From NCBI GenBank assembly GCA_963764695.1, contig CAVXTW010000007.1, positions 62,001 through 126,000 of the forward strand: a stretch of DNA of 64,000 bases, read 5' to 3'. The notes under the pieces were generated by a model. It was not told the origin of the DNA. It searched no databases and saw only the letters and a program-made list of their open reading frames with translations. The stretch comes from DATFRY01 sp963764695 (lineage in GTDB: Bacteria > Myxococcota_A > Polyangia > Haliangiales > Haliangiaceae). Of this stretch, positions 8,785-19,870 are shown piece after piece (position 1 is the first letter of the stretch; each line of letters opens with the position of its first letter). Position numbers and translations under genes: made by a program.

Positions 8785-9306
8785 CTACTGAAGGGTGGCC
8801 ATCGCGGCCTTGACCTTCTCGTTGGTGGCGCAGGCCTGGGCGCCTTCCATGGCGGGGCCCAGCTTCTGCATCACTTCCTGCATCTTCGGCATGCACTTCT
8901 CGTCGAATTCCTTCTTCTTCGCCGCGTCGGTCTCGTTCGCCTTGCCCCAGGCGATGAGCTCCTTGTTGTCGTCGGCCCACTTCTGCAGGGCGTCGCCCAT
9001 GGCGTCGCAGTTGCCCTTGTTGGAGGTGACGGCCGAGCCCATGCCCTCCATCATGCCGACCGACTTGGTGCACACCTCGTCGATGCTGAGGTTCGGAGCC
9101 GCCGCGCCACCGGCGGCCGGCTCGGCGGCGGCGGTCGGCTCGGCGGCGGCCGGCTCGGCGCCAGCTGCCGGGGCCGGCTGCTCGCCCGCCGCACCGCTCG
9201 GCGCGGCGCCGGTGGAGTCGGCCGGCTTGGCCTCCTCCTTCTTGCAACCGGCGGCGAGAGTGGCGGCGAGCGCCAGCGTCGAGAACGTGACGGTGAGACG
9301 ATTCAT
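8785..9306 (-). CDS. Small lipoprotein with Ala/Pro/Glu linker and helical Cys domain
   Basis: The 173-residue protein begins with a clear lipoprotein signal (LAATLAAGC, acylated Cys at 21). A low-complexity Ala-Pro-Glu-Gly linker reaches about residue 70, then a helical domain with four cysteines (VCTKS, NCDAM, KCMPKM, ACATN) spaced for two disulfides. I recognise no family. The linker suggests an anchor that holds a small periplasmic domain off the membrane. It lies downstream of the terminator-like hairpin at 9458, so it is probably a separate unit. Confidence 0.75.
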   Translation of the reverse strand: MNRLTVTFSTLALAATLAAGCKKEEAKPADSTGAAPSGAAGEQPAPAAGAEPAAAEPTAAAEPAAGGAAAPNLSIDEVCTKSVGMMEGMGSAVTSNKGNCDAMGDALQKWADDNKELIAWGKANETDAAKKKEFDEKCMPKMQEVMQKLGPAMEGAQACATNEKVKAAMATLQ

Positions 9307-9457
9307 CTGGTCCGTGTCCTTTTCACGAGGTTGCCCTCCGGCAGGAGCGTGCGCCGCCGGGCCACGGACTGTGTCAGCTGCCGTCGGCCAATACAATCGA
9401 ATCGCGGTCGAGAACCGCAAGTCTCGTGCGCCGCCGTGTTGCATTGACCAGACGCGC

Positions 9458-9487
9458 GCGAGGGGAGGCGTCGCCGCCTCCCCTCGC
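9458..9487 (-). terminator. Strong hairpin ending the cytochrome-MORN operon
   Basis: A perfect 13-base inverted repeat (GCGAGGGGAGGCG at 9458-9470 and CGCCTCCCCTCGC at 9475-9487) with a four-base loop stands 23 bases past the stop of the MORN lipoprotein gene. On the reverse strand it is not followed by a U-run, so it may act as an RNA-stabilising or factor-assisted end rather than a classical intrinsic terminator. Confidence 0.65.
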
Positions 9488-9510
9488 CTTTCAGACGCTA
9501 TGTCGCTCGG

Positions 9511-10047
9511 TCAGCGGTCTTCCACCACCGGCGGTCGGCCGGCGATGGCGTCCGCCAGCCAGGTGTCGGCGGGCGGCTTCACGTCGAAGCTACGCCGCTG
9601 CAGCACGCTTCCGCTCTCGCCGTAGTAGACCCACTCGCCGGCCGGCTTGCCGTGGACATGGAAGCCCTCGGCGCGCACCTGACCGTTCTCGTACCAGAGC
9701 GTGAACTTGCCGTGCTTCCGACCCTCCCACCACTCGGTGTGGACGCGGTCTTTACCGCTGGCGTACCAGTCGCTGGATGCGCCGTGGCGGACGCTCGCGT
9801 CTCGCTGACAGCGCTGGCGCGAGGCCTCCTCGGCCAGCTGGGCCCCCGACGGGCACTCGTCGATGCGAATGGCCGATACCGGCTGACAGGACTGGCCGAC
9901 CAGCTCTGTGCCCTCGGCGCAATCGGTGGTCAACGCCTCCGGGGGCGCATCGGACACGTCCGCATCCACACACGAGGAGGCGGCGGCGAGCACCGCCAGG
10001 AGCGCAGTCCCCTTGATCGTCTTCAACATGGTTCGTGACGTCTTCAT
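9511..10047 (-). CDS. MORN-repeat (YwqK-like) lipoprotein
   Basis: The 178-residue protein has a signal peptide with lipobox AAASSC. Its second half carries MORN/YwqK-like repeats: DWYASGKDRVHTEWWEGRKHGKFTLWYENGQVRAEG and HGKPAGEWVYYGESGSVLQRR. Such repeats are common in myxobacterial surface lipoproteins; the function is unknown. The ATG at 10047 lies two bases past the stop of the di-haem protein, so the two are translationally coupled and probably act together in the cell envelope. Confidence 0.8.
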   Translation of the reverse strand: MKTSRTMLKTIKGTALLAVLAAASSCVDADVSDAPPEALTTDCAEGTELVGQSCQPVSAIRIDECPSGAQLAEEASRQRCQRDASVRHGASSDWYASGKDRVHTEWWEGRKHGKFTLWYENGQVRAEGFHVHGKPAGEWVYYGESGSVLQRRSFDVKPPADTWLADAIAGRPPVVEDR

Positions 10048-10049
10048 GG

Positions 10050-12311
10050 CTAGTCCACCATTTCGGCGCGAGCCGAGTCGAGTCCGACTGCGATGAACGG
10101 GAGGAGGAAGAGGCGGTTGGAGCTCCTCAGGCTGCTCCTCACGCCCTTGAGCAGCAGGACGCCCGTCGAGTGCAACCCGCCGTCCTGGAGGACCTTGATG
10201 GCGTCCTCGACCTCGGCAACCGTGTGGTTGAAGAGGCTGTTGATCTGGGCCTGCGTGAGGAACGGCAGTCCCTGGATGATGCCGATCAGCGTCTCCTCGG
10301 CCTGGCGGATGTTCTCCAGCGCATTGAGGACGCGCAGGAACGAGCCGACCGCGTTGATCTGCGTCGTGGTCAGAGAGATGCCCACGCCGTTGGTGTCGAG
10401 CAACTTCAGCAGCTGGCCGCCGACCGAGTTGTTGAGAGCGTCGGTGGTGTAGAACGTGGCCGCCTGCTCGATCGTGTTGCGCGCATTGTTGTGGAAGAAG
10501 GGCGGGGTATCGGCCGCCTCGATGAGCGGCTGCGTGTTGAAGTCCTCCTCGCACAGGCCCGGCGGCAGGACTCCGCCGGGCAGCGTCACCACGCCGAAGC
10601 CACCGCGTGGGTTGGCGCAGGGCTGGTTGTTGTTCTGGGGCAGCGGCGTCACGCCGTCGTGCGGGACGAGGCCGAACCCACCATCCCGGGGATTGTTCTC
10701 CGGATCGAGGACGTCAGCCGGCAGGTTGTCCGCGTCGTTGACCCCGGTGGCGAAGTTCGCGTTTCCGGTGACGGTCGGAACGGGAATGCCCAGGTTGTTG
10801 AAGAGCTCGGTGAAGGCCTGCACGTTGAGAGTGGCGCCGGCGTTCTGGTGACAGAATGCGCACTTCGCCGCCGGAAGTGGTGGACCCTGGGGGAACGGAT
10901 TGGGAGCCGGGCCCATGGAGGGCTTGGGCGGATTGCCCGTGTCGAGGCGGGTGAAGAGCTCCCTGCCCAGGCGAGCCCTGGAGTCCCGGAGCAGGAGGGC
11001 GGCGATGTCGACGTCGGCTTCCCGTCCGAGCGCGAGCTGGAACGCCTCCATGCCGTCGAGCTCCGACACGGTGGGCAGCCTGAAGTCCTGGCCCGCCACG
11101 CGGGCCAGCGTCAGCGGGAAGTGCTGCTGGACCGCTCCGATCGCGAAGTCGCGCAGCGATCCCGAGTTGGGCGAACCGTCGCCGCTCCAGCCGGTCCGCT
11201 GGGCCGGGAATCCGGGCGGGGTGTTCCCGTTGGGGGGCGCTGTGTTGTCGAACGGAATGTTCGTGGGGGCCATCGACGTGGCCAGTCCCAGGGTGTGCGG
11301 CACGCTGCGCATCACGAAGCGGTTGGCGAGGTCGCCGAAGCCGTCGAGGTTCTCGAGGATGAGCGCCGCGCCGCGCATCAGGATCGGGTTCTCGAAGTTC
11401 TCGGCCAGGGCCGGGACGAACTCGGCCACGAAGAGCGGGTCGTCGTCGGGCAGGCTGGCGATGAACGGAACGTCGATCGTGAGGTTGTTCAGCGTGGGGT
11501 GGCAGGTGGCGCAGGTGCGGCCGTTGCCCGCGAAGGTCTCGTTGATGAAGGCCTGCGCCCCGTTGCGAACCAGAAGCGAGAAGATGACGTCGGCGTCGAC
11601 GAAGATCGGCTTCTGCGCGTACGCGCTGCGCACCGAGAGCAGCGGCGCGTCCGTCGCGGCGGGCCCGCGCTGGATGCTCTTCGAGAAGTCGCTGGCCATG
11701 AGCCGCGTCTCGCTGCCCAGGGCCGAGTAGAGGCGCTGGAAGAGCGAGAGCGATCCGAAAAGGACGCTGTCCTTGCCCGGGTCCTGGCCCCTGGGCGCCA
11801 CCACGACCATGTCGGCCTGGAAACGATCGAACAGGTCGGCGGCCACCTTGCCGTCGAGCACGAACTTCTCACCGTCGCGGCTGAGCTCGCCGACGCGGAC
11901 CATCCGATCGCCGGACTCCGGCAGCGCGCTGCCCTTGTCCGCCGAGATGTTGTCGATCAGCCACAGATCGAACGCCTGCTCGGCCGGCAGGCCGCGCACC
12001 TCTGCGACGACCTTGCCGGTCTCCATGTCGATGCGGGTCGTACCCGACATCTTCTGACCCTGCGCGCTGTGAGTGCGGGCGCGGCCCAGCGCCACGAGGA
12101 CGTTCGAGTCGCCTCCGGCAGCCTTCTGCGTCCGCGCCCATTGCTCGTAGATCCGTTTTACCTTCTTCCCTCTGGTCACGCTGAGCGCGTCGGGTTCCGA
12201 CGGCGCGACGGACTCGGGCTCCGGTGAGCTCAGGTTGAGGTCGAGCGTGGCCGTCAGGCCAAGCGCGCCGATTGCCAGTCCAGCAATCCACAATCGTCGA
12301 ACGCGTATCAT
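10050..12311 (-). CDS. Di-haem c-type cytochrome, large secreted
   Basis: This 753-residue protein has an N-terminal hydrophobic signal/anchor (about 7-24) and two haem-c motifs, CATCH (about 265) and CAFCH (about 475). It is much longer than the usual 350-residue di-haem cytochrome c peroxidases; the family best fitting is the large di-haem/YhjA-MauG-like group, with later halves containing FFHNNARNTIEQAATFY. The role is electron transfer or peroxidase-like chemistry in the periplasm. GGAGGT stands five bases before ATG 12311. It is the first gene of an operon with the MORN lipoprotein. Confidence 0.8.
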   Translation of the reverse strand: MIRVRRLWIAGLAIGALGLTATLDLNLSSPEPESVAPSEPDALSVTRGKKVKRIYEQWARTQKAAGGDSNVLVALGRARTHSAQGQKMSGTTRIDMETGKVVAEVRGLPAEQAFDLWLIDNISADKGSALPESGDRMVRVGELSRDGEKFVLDGKVAADLFDRFQADMVVVAPRGQDPGKDSVLFGSLSLFQRLYSALGSETRLMASDFSKSIQRGPAATDAPLLSVRSAYAQKPIFVDADVIFSLLVRNGAQAFINETFAGNGRTCATCHPTLNNLTIDVPFIASLPDDDPLFVAEFVPALAENFENPILMRGAALILENLDGFGDLANRFVMRSVPHTLGLATSMAPTNIPFDNTAPPNGNTPPGFPAQRTGWSGDGSPNSGSLRDFAIGAVQQHFPLTLARVAGQDFRLPTVSELDGMEAFQLALGREADVDIAALLLRDSRARLGRELFTRLDTGNPPKPSMGPAPNPFPQGPPLPAAKCAFCHQNAGATLNVQAFTELFNNLGIPVPTVTGNANFATGVNDADNLPADVLDPENNPRDGGFGLVPHDGVTPLPQNNNQPCANPRGGFGVVTLPGGVLPPGLCEEDFNTQPLIEAADTPPFFHNNARNTIEQAATFYTTDALNNSVGGQLLKLLDTNGVGISLTTTQINAVGSFLRVLNALENIRQAEETLIGIIQGLPFLTQAQINSLFNHTVAEVEDAIKVLQDGGLHSTGVLLLKGVRSSLRSSNRLFLLPFIAVGLDSARAEMVD

Positions 12312-12592
12312 GGCTACCTCCGTTGCCGTCTCGCGGCTTCGCACGGACCTCGAGCCATACCCCTGGCGCTCAATGTCTCGCAGCCCGTGACATTGCGCGT
12401 CAGAAGGCAGAGCAGCGTACAGACAACGACAACGCTGCGGGGGTGCCACCCTGCCCTCCGGGGGTTCCCTACCAGGCTCGTTCAGAGCTCAAAAGACTTC
12501 GAAACTACCAGTCTCAGACCTGCGCGAACATCGTTAGTAGAATCATGAGGCGGTGTCAATGAAGCATGCGCAAGAACGTTCACGTCGAGCCC
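12312..12592. other. Gene-free stretch upstream of the cytochrome operon
   Basis: About 280 bases hold no supportable gene. The part at 12480-12560 is richer in A+T than its surroundings and probably holds the promoter of the reverse-strand cytochrome operon. I see no convincing -35/-10 pair. Confidence 0.5.
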
Positions 12593-13660
12593 CTATGACT
12601 CCGGCGCCGGATCGCCAGCCGAGAAAATGGCCTCGAACATCCGCTCCCAGGACTGCTGATGGTCCGCCTTGATGTCCTCGTGGACGTGGAGGACTCCGGA
12701 TAAATCGTCGAGCGACTGCGGGAGCGCGGGATCCGCGAGCAGCGGCGCGGGCAATCCGGCGTCCGGATGCACCGGCAGCACGCCCATGCGATCGCACCAC
12801 CGCTCCTGCACTTCGCGCGACATTGCGTGATCGATGTAGCGTCTGGCCGCCGTCGACCGACTGGCCGGCAGGTTCCGCGGGACCCAGAGGGCGTCCATCG
12901 TGTCGGTGATCCCTTCGCGAGGAACCGACCAGCCAACATCCTGGCCCTCGTCGCGGAAGCCGAGCGCATTGGGCAGCGCTCGAAAGCAGAGGTCGAGCCG
13001 CCCCTCCGCCAGCAGGCGGGACATCCCGATGCTGTAGTCGAGTGTGTCCACCTGTGGCCGGAGGCGGCGCAGGTACTCCCAGCACGCCTCCATCCGGTGC
13101 GGAATGTCTCGCACCGAGCCGCCGCCCAGGACCTGGGCAACCGGATAGAACCCGTTTCCGCCAGGGTAAAGCGCGATCTTCCCGCGCCGGTGCGGCTCCA
13201 TCAGCACGTCCCAGCTGTCCGGTGGACCCGCGGGAAACGCCTCGCGCCGGTAGACGAGGACGTACTGGACGACATAGGCGAGGACGAGCGGCCAGCCGGT
13301 GACGCCGCGCGGTCTGGCGCGCTCGTGCAGCCCGGCCAGTCGCGTCGCGATGCGGTCGTCGGCCTGCAGATCGTCGCACCATCCCGTCCGCGCGGCCGCG
13401 ATCGCAGGCACGCCGTTGCACCACACCACGTCAACTGGCGGCCGCACTCCACGCCGCAGGGCGTCAATCAGATCATCCGGCAACTGGAGTCCGATGTGCG
13501 TGCGGTGGCGAACGCGTATGCCTGTTTCGACGGTGAAGGGATCCGAGACCGCCTCACGCAGCGAGCTGCCCCACCGGCCCGCCCACGACAGCACGACGAG
13601 CTCGTCCGGCTCGTCGGAGCGGCCGCCGCCGGGGTCGCTGAGTGGCGCTGACTTGTTCAC
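12593..13660 (-). CDS. ABC-type solute-binding protein without signal peptide
   Basis: The 355-residue protein resembles family 1 extracellular solute-binding proteins of the polyamine/iron type: VVLSWAGRWGSSLREAVSDPFTVETGIRVRH at the start, VDVVWCNGVPAIAAA, GKIALYPGGNGFYP and MDALWVPRNLP. No Sec, Tat or lipoprotein signal is present; the first residues are polar. No permease or ATPase lies nearby. It is transcribed away from the biosynthetic cluster at 13922. It may be a cytoplasmic binding protein, a sensor, or a gene whose signal sequence was lost. The ligand is unknown. Confidence 0.7.
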   Translation of the reverse strand: MNKSAPLSDPGGGRSDEPDELVVLSWAGRWGSSLREAVSDPFTVETGIRVRHRTHIGLQLPDDLIDALRRGVRPPVDVVWCNGVPAIAAARTGWCDDLQADDRIATRLAGLHERARPRGVTGWPLVLAYVVQYVLVYRREAFPAGPPDSWDVLMEPHRRGKIALYPGGNGFYPVAQVLGGGSVRDIPHRMEACWEYLRRLRPQVDTLDYSIGMSRLLAEGRLDLCFRALPNALGFRDEGQDVGWSVPREGITDTMDALWVPRNLPASRSTAARRYIDHAMSREVQERWCDRMGVLPVHPDAGLPAPLLADPALPQSLDDLSGVLHVHEDIKADHQQSWERMFEAIFSAGDPAPES

Positions 13661-13762
13661 GTCTCCCTCCGTGTCGGGTGTGCGCGTCGTGAAGGAACAG
13701 GCTCGGATTCGAAGTCGAGATTACGAACGGTGCGACCACCATTGAGTAGCCGCTTTTCCATC

Positions 13763-13792
13763 TTGACATGTCGCACGCGAAACAACGATGGT
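13763..13792 (+). promoter_or_regulatory. Candidate promoter for the 14-24 kb cluster
   Basis: A perfect -35 consensus TTGACA lies at 13763-13768 in an unusually A+T-rich divergent intergenic region. At the standard spacing (13787-13792) stands GATGGT, a poor -10. The candidate sits about 130 bases before the first cluster gene. Confidence 0.35.
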
Positions 13793-13921
13793 GTCTCCCC
13801 GACAAACTCTTAGTTACAAAACTGGCCTATTGAGACTCGCGGGCGTGGAGGCGGGAGTCATTGGACACGAAAGGCGGGAGTCGCCGACCGGGGCAGGCCG
13901 GTGGCACCCGAGAGGTGACCC

Positions 13922-15186
13922 GTGCCTGATGCAAAGATCTCGTTCGCCGACTGCACCTTGCGCGACGGTGAGCAGGCCCCGGGCGTGTTCTTCACGACCG
14001 AGGAGAAGCTCGCCATCGCCGATCTGCTGGACGAGGCCGGCGTCAACATCCTGGATGCGGGCATGCCCAGCGTGTCGCGCGAGGAGCGCGAGACCCTGGC
14101 CGCCCTGGTGGCCCAGAACTACCGGGCCAGGGTGGCCGCCACCGTGCGCGCCCTGCGCCTGGACATCGACCTCGCCCTCGACTGCGGCGTGCGCGAGGTC
14201 TTCCTGTTCATGCCGGTCAGCCCGCAGCACCTCAAGCACAAGTTCGGCATCGATCTGCGCCAGGCGCAGCGCCGGATCGACGAGGCCCTGAGCTACGCGG
14301 TCGATCAGGGGCTCCGCGTGCACTTCGTCGCAGAGGACACGGTGCGCGCGGATCCGCGCCAGCTGGCGCCGGTCTTCGACCGCGTCGCCGAGTACGGCGC
14401 GACGAGCATCGTCATCTGCGACACCATCGGCGTGATGAACCCGCAGACCATCGCGGACTACATCCGGACGCTGCGCGAGAAGATGAAGCGCACGATCCCG
14501 ATGGGGATCCACTGCCACAACGACTACGGCCTGGGCACCGCGAACACCCTGGCGGCCATCTCGGCCGGCTGCACGCTCGTCACCTCGACTGTCAACGGAC
14601 TGGGCGAGCGGGCCGGCAACGCCGCGTTCGAGGAGGTGGTCTGCGCGCTGGGCGACCTCTACGGGGCGGAGCTGCGCATCGACAAGCGGGTGCTGACGCG
14701 CCTGTCCGAGACCGTGGCCCGCGCCTCGGGTGTGTTCCTCACGCCCACAAAGCCAGTGGTCGGCTTCAACGTCTTCCGCCACGAGTCGGGTGTGCACGTC
14801 AACGGCATGCTGAAGGACCCGTCAACCTACGAGTCCATCTGCCCCAAGGCGCTCGGGCGCGTGCACGAGCTCCTGGTCGGCAAGCACTCCGGCTGTGGCC
14901 TCATCGAGGCCCGCCTGGCGGCCAAGGGGATCGACGCCACGCCCGAGCTGGCGCTGCGCATCCTCGAGCGCATCAAGGCGACGAAGGTCTCCACCAACAA
15001 GGGACCGATGCGCGCCATGGCGGTGCGTCTCAACGAGTTCTGGTCCAGGTACCTCTCGTTCTCCGAGGAGGACTTCTGGGCCATCGTGACTCACGAGATG
15101 ACGCGGGCGGTCGAGCTGCCGGCCAAGCGAACGGCGCCGATCCGCAACGCGAAGCGGCAGCCGCCGCGATCGCGGAGGGTGACGAC

Positions 15187-15190
<4 letters not shown>
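13922..15190 (+). CDS. Homocitrate/isopropylmalate-synthase-like enzyme
   Basis: The 422-residue enzyme belongs to the HMG-lyase-like TIM-barrel synthases that condense acetyl-CoA with a 2-keto acid. Seen: TLRDGEQAPGV (Arg14/Asp15) and HCHND (His197, His199) for metal binding, then GLGERAGNAAFEEV. It lacks the C-terminal allosteric LeuA dimer domain, so its length fits homocitrate-synthase or NifV-type enzymes rather than leucine biosynthesis. GTG 13922 is chosen because GAGAGGTG precedes it. It opens a gene set with 4-base overlaps that includes aconitase-like subunits, pointing to keto-acid chain extension or an alkylmalate product. Confidence 0.85.
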
Positions 15191-16529
<1,339 letters not shown>

Positions 16530-16533
<4 letters not shown>

Positions 16534-17060
16534 AGATCCGCGGCGGCGCGCTCCTCATGGGCGACAACGTCAACACCGACGTCCTGCACCCGTCGCGCTT
16601 CTTCTCGCTCGACGACCGCACGGTGCGGGCAGGCTTCCTGCAGGCGGCGGCCGGCTACGAGCAGCTGGGCGGCACCGATCTGTCCGGGCGCATCATCGTG
16701 GCGGGCGAGAACTTCGGCTGCGGCTCCAGCCGCGAGACCGGGGCGCGCGCGTTCCTGCTGGCCGGCGTCAAGGCGGTGGTGGCGCGCTCGGTGGCGCGCA
16801 TCTTCGGCCGCAACGTGCGCAACCTCGGACTGCCGGCGGTGGAATGCCCGTCGCTGCCCGCCCTCGAGCCGGGCGCCGAGGTCGAGGTTGACCTCGAGGA
16901 GTGGGTGCTGCGCGTGTCGGGAGGACCCGAGGTCGCGCTGACCCCGCTCGATCCGTTCTGGGTGGCGGTCCTGGCCGCCGGCGGGCTGATGGGCTTCCTC
17001 GGCCTCGAGAAGCTGCCGGCGCCGACAATCCGGCGCGGGCCGCCGCGGAACCCGCCATGA
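16530..17060 (+). CDS. Aconitase-family dehydratase, small subunit (LeuD-like)
   Basis: The 176-residue swivel subunit shows GDNVNTDVLHPSRFF and the substrate loop GENFGCGSSRETGARAFLLAG. Its ATG overlaps the large-subunit stop by four bases (ATGA), so both should be made in equal amounts as a heterodimer. Cytoplasmic. In leucine biosynthesis this step is followed by LeuB, but no such dehydrogenase gene is found in the window. Confidence 0.88.
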
Positions 17061-18224
17061 GGGCGGCGCGCGACAGCGGACCGCTGCAGCGGCTCACCGA
17101 TCAGGTCGCCGGCTTCATCCGCCGCGCCGACGAGGGCCAGACCGGCGAGCCGGAGCTCGACAAGCTCGCGCGCGAGGTGTTCGCTTTCCAGTTCGAGAAC
17201 ATCGAGCCGTACCGGAACCTCTGCCGCCGCCAGGGCCGCACACCCGACACGGTGACGTCGTGGCGCGGCATCCCGGCCGTGCCGGCTCAGGCGTTCAAGC
17301 AGTACACGCTGTTCGCGGGGCAGCCGGACGCGGTGGTCAAGACGTTCCGCAGCAGCGGGACCTCGGATGCCGCGCGCACCAGCCAGGCTCACTTCGGCGC
17401 CGGCGGCCTCGAGCTGATGGACGTGGCGGTGGCGGCCAACGCGCGCCGCTCGCTGTTCCCCGACGGCAGGCGCACCCGCATCCTGGTCCTGGCTCCGCCG
17501 CCGGACAAGGCCCCGACCATGATCATGGTCCACGGGATGGCTCACATCGTCGGCCTTTTCGGCCTCGAGCAGAGCCGCTTCGTGGCCGGACCCGGCGGCG
17601 TCGATTCTCGCGGCCCTGTGGCACGAGCTCGACGACTGCCGCAAGGCCGACATCCCGGTGTCGCTCCTGGGCTCGTCGTTCGGCTTCGTGCACTTCTTCG
17701 ACTGGATGGAGCGAGAGGGGCGCCGCCTCGCGCTGCCCGCGGGTAGCCGGCTGATGGACGCGGGCGGCTACAAGGGGCGCAGCCGCGAGGTGGGCCGCCA
17801 CGAGTTCGTGGCCCTGGCGTCGTCGATGATTGGCGTGCCGCCGCGCTCAGTTGTCAACCTGCTCGGCATGACCGAGATGGCCAGCCAGATCTACGATCGC
17901 GTCGACGAGGACGGCACCACCCGCGCCAAGGCGCCGCCCGGCTGGGTGCGCACCGAGGTCGTCGATCCGCGCCGCACCGGTCCCGACGGACCCGAACCGG
18001 TGGCCGACGGCGAGGTGGGCCTGCTCCGCCACCTCGACCTGGCCAACGTCGAGCGCCCGGCCATGATCCAGAGCGAGGACATGGGCCGCCGCGTGGCGTC
18101 CGGCCGATCCGGCGAACCGGACGGCTTCGAGATCCTGGGGCGCGTCAAGGGCGCGGAGCCGCGCGGGTGCTCGCTCTCGGTCGAGGACTTCCACGCTCCG
18201 CGCCAGAGCGGAGGGAATCCATGA
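17057..18224 (+). CDS. LuxE-like acyl-protein synthetase, apparent frameshift
   Basis: LuxE-type enzymes adenylate a carboxylic acid, hold it on a cysteine and pass it to LuxC. Seen here: FRSSGTS adenylate loop (about 97), MIMVHGMAHIVGLF, NLLGMTEMASQIYD, and a C-terminal RGCSLSVEDF containing the expected acyl-carrying Cys. Near 17597 the reading frame must move by one base: the first half continues as VDSRGP noise while ASILAALWHELDDC lies in another frame. The interval is 389 codons plus one base, consistent with one extra base in GGCGGCG. ATGA overlaps at both ends. If the frameshift is real the enzyme is dead. Confidence 0.8.
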
Positions 18225-19771
18225 CCCGATCCTCGTCCGCCCGCACCGTCTCCTCCGCCTGCTGGCTGCCGCCCGGGTTGAGAGAACAGATCGACGCGCT
18301 GCCGGGAGGCTCGACGCCGTTCCTGCGCCGCTACGAGCACGACGACCAGCATGTCGAGGTGATGTTCGAGCGCCTGTCGGCCGCGGCGCTGGAGCAGGTG
18401 GCCGACTTTCTGCGGCGGCGCCGCCGCGAGGTCCTGGCCCGGCGGTCGGTGCGCGACATCGTCGACCTGCTCGACCGGGCGGCGGCGCTGTGGCTCGACC
18501 CGATCTATCCGCCCAGGCGAGACGCCATCGCCGAGATCGCCACCATCACCGGCTTCTCGCCACAGATGGTCGCGCACGCCATCGACGAGGAGCAGGTCAG
18601 CTCGCGCGGGCCGCACCTGCTCGAGGCGCTGCGCAGCGAGCTGGGCGATCCCGAGGTGCTGGACCGGTTCCGGCCCAACCGCAACCTGGGCGGCTTCAGC
18701 CGCGCCCTCGGCCCCGAGCTGGTCGGCGCGATCTTCAGCTCCAACATCCCCGCCCTGCCCCACCTCGAGATCATGCGCAGCCTGCTGGTCAAGGCGGCGT
18801 GCGTGGGGCGGGTCTCGGCCGGCGAACCGATCTTCTTGCGCCGCTATGTCGAGACCCTGGCCGAGCTCGATCCGGACGTCGCCTCGTGTCTCGCCGTCAT
18901 CTACTGGGAGCGCGGCGACGACGCCTGCGAGGCCGCCTTCCTGCGCTCGATCGATCACCTGGTCGCCTACGGCGGCGAGGCGCAGACCAGCCGCCTCCTG
19001 TCGCTGCGCCCGCCCGGCCTCGAGGCGACCTGGCACGGCCACCGGCTCGGCTTCATCTACGTGACCCGCGAGGCGCTCGCCGCCGGCCAGGACGTCCGCA
19101 GGCTGGCCCGCAGCGTGAGCTACGACTTCACCATCTTCGACGGCTTCGCCTGTCTGTGCCCGCAGGTCTGCCTGGTCGAGGAGGGCGGCGACGTGTCGCC
19201 GGCAGAGCTGGCCCGGCTGTGCGCCGAGGAGATGGCCCGCTTCTGCGAGGAGCTGCCGCCGCGCGCGCTCGATCTGGCCGCGGCCTCGCGCAAGCACGCG
19301 TTCCGCGAGCTCTGCCTGATGAGCAGCACCATGGAGGTGGTCGCGGCGCCGGAGGACTGCTCCTTCATCGTCGCCCTCGAGGCGATGGAGCGCTTCGAGC
19401 CGTCCTGCGGCGAGCGACTGGTGCGCATCGCGCCGGTGGCCGGACCGGCAGACCTTGTGCGCCTGGTCGGCGCGCTGCCGCGCCACCACCTCCAGTGCGC
19501 TGCCATCGCGGCCGGCGACGCCGCCGAGCGGCACCACCAGCTGCGCGAGACGCTGGCCTCGTGGGGCGTCACGCGGATCGTGCCGCCCGGCATCATGGGC
19601 CGCCCGTCGATGATGTGGCACCACGACGGTGTGCCCTGTCTGGGTCGCATGGTCACATGGTGCGACCACGAAGTGATGGTGCCGGAGCGGCTGCTCGAGC
19701 AGGACGTTGACCGCCTGCTCGACGAGGTTGACCGCCGGCCGTCGGTGACGATGGGCGCCGCGCTCATCTGA
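18221..19771 (+). CDS. LuxC-like acyl reductase
   Basis: The 516-residue protein matches the LuxC fatty-acid-reductase family of the aldehyde-dehydrogenase superfamily. LGPELVGAIFSSNIPALPHLE forms part of the nucleotide pocket, FDGFACLCPQ (Cys310/Cys312) is the catalytic-cysteine block, and HHDGVPCLGRMVTWCDHE matches the LuxC C-terminal signature. It should use NAD(P)H to reduce the acyl group delivered by the LuxE-like partner to an aldehyde. No luciferase (luxAB) or luxD gene is nearby, so light emission is not the purpose. ATG 18221 overlaps the preceding stop, with GAGGGA upstream. Confidence 0.88.
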   Translation: MTRSSSARTVSSACWLPPGLREQIDALPGGSTPFLRRYEHDDQHVEVMFERLSAAALEQVADFLRRRRREVLARRSVRDIVDLLDRAAALWLDPIYPPRRDAIAEIATITGFSPQMVAHAIDEEQVSSRGPHLLEALRSELGDPEVLDRFRPNRNLGGFSRALGPELVGAIFSSNIPALPHLEIMRSLLVKAACVGRVSAGEPIFLRRYVETLAELDPDVASCLAVIYWERGDDACEAAFLRSIDHLVAYGGEAQTSRLLSLRPPGLEATWHGHRLGFIYVTREALAAGQDVRRLARSVSYDFTIFDGFACLCPQVCLVEEGGDVSPAELARLCAEEMARFCEELPPRALDLAAASRKHAFRELCLMSSTMEVVAAPEDCSFIVALEAMERFEPSCGERLVRIAPVAGPADLVRLVGALPRHHLQCAAIAAGDAAERHHQLRETLASWGVTRIVPPGIMGRPSMMWHHDGVPCLGRMVTWCDHEVMVPERLLEQDVDRLLDEVDRRPSVTMGAALI

Positions 19772-19783
19772 CCGGCGACGTGT

Positions 19784-19800
19784 AGACAGATGGTTTGTCT
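19784..19800. promoter_or_regulatory. Short inverted repeat before the flavoprotein gene
   Basis: AGACA and TGTCT flank seven bases in the only sizeable gap (99 bases) inside the 14-24 kb cluster. It could be a weak operator or a small hairpin separating two transcripts; five-base arms are little evidence. Confidence 0.25.
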
Positions 19801-19870
19801 TGTATGCCAGTTCCGCTGGTAGGGACTGACATTTTCGTTGCTGCGAACGCTACGGTGTGAGGAGGAGAGC

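Noticed and set aside
17057..19771. Bioluminescence operon
   Set aside because: Only LuxE-like and LuxC-like genes are present; luxAB and luxD are absent.
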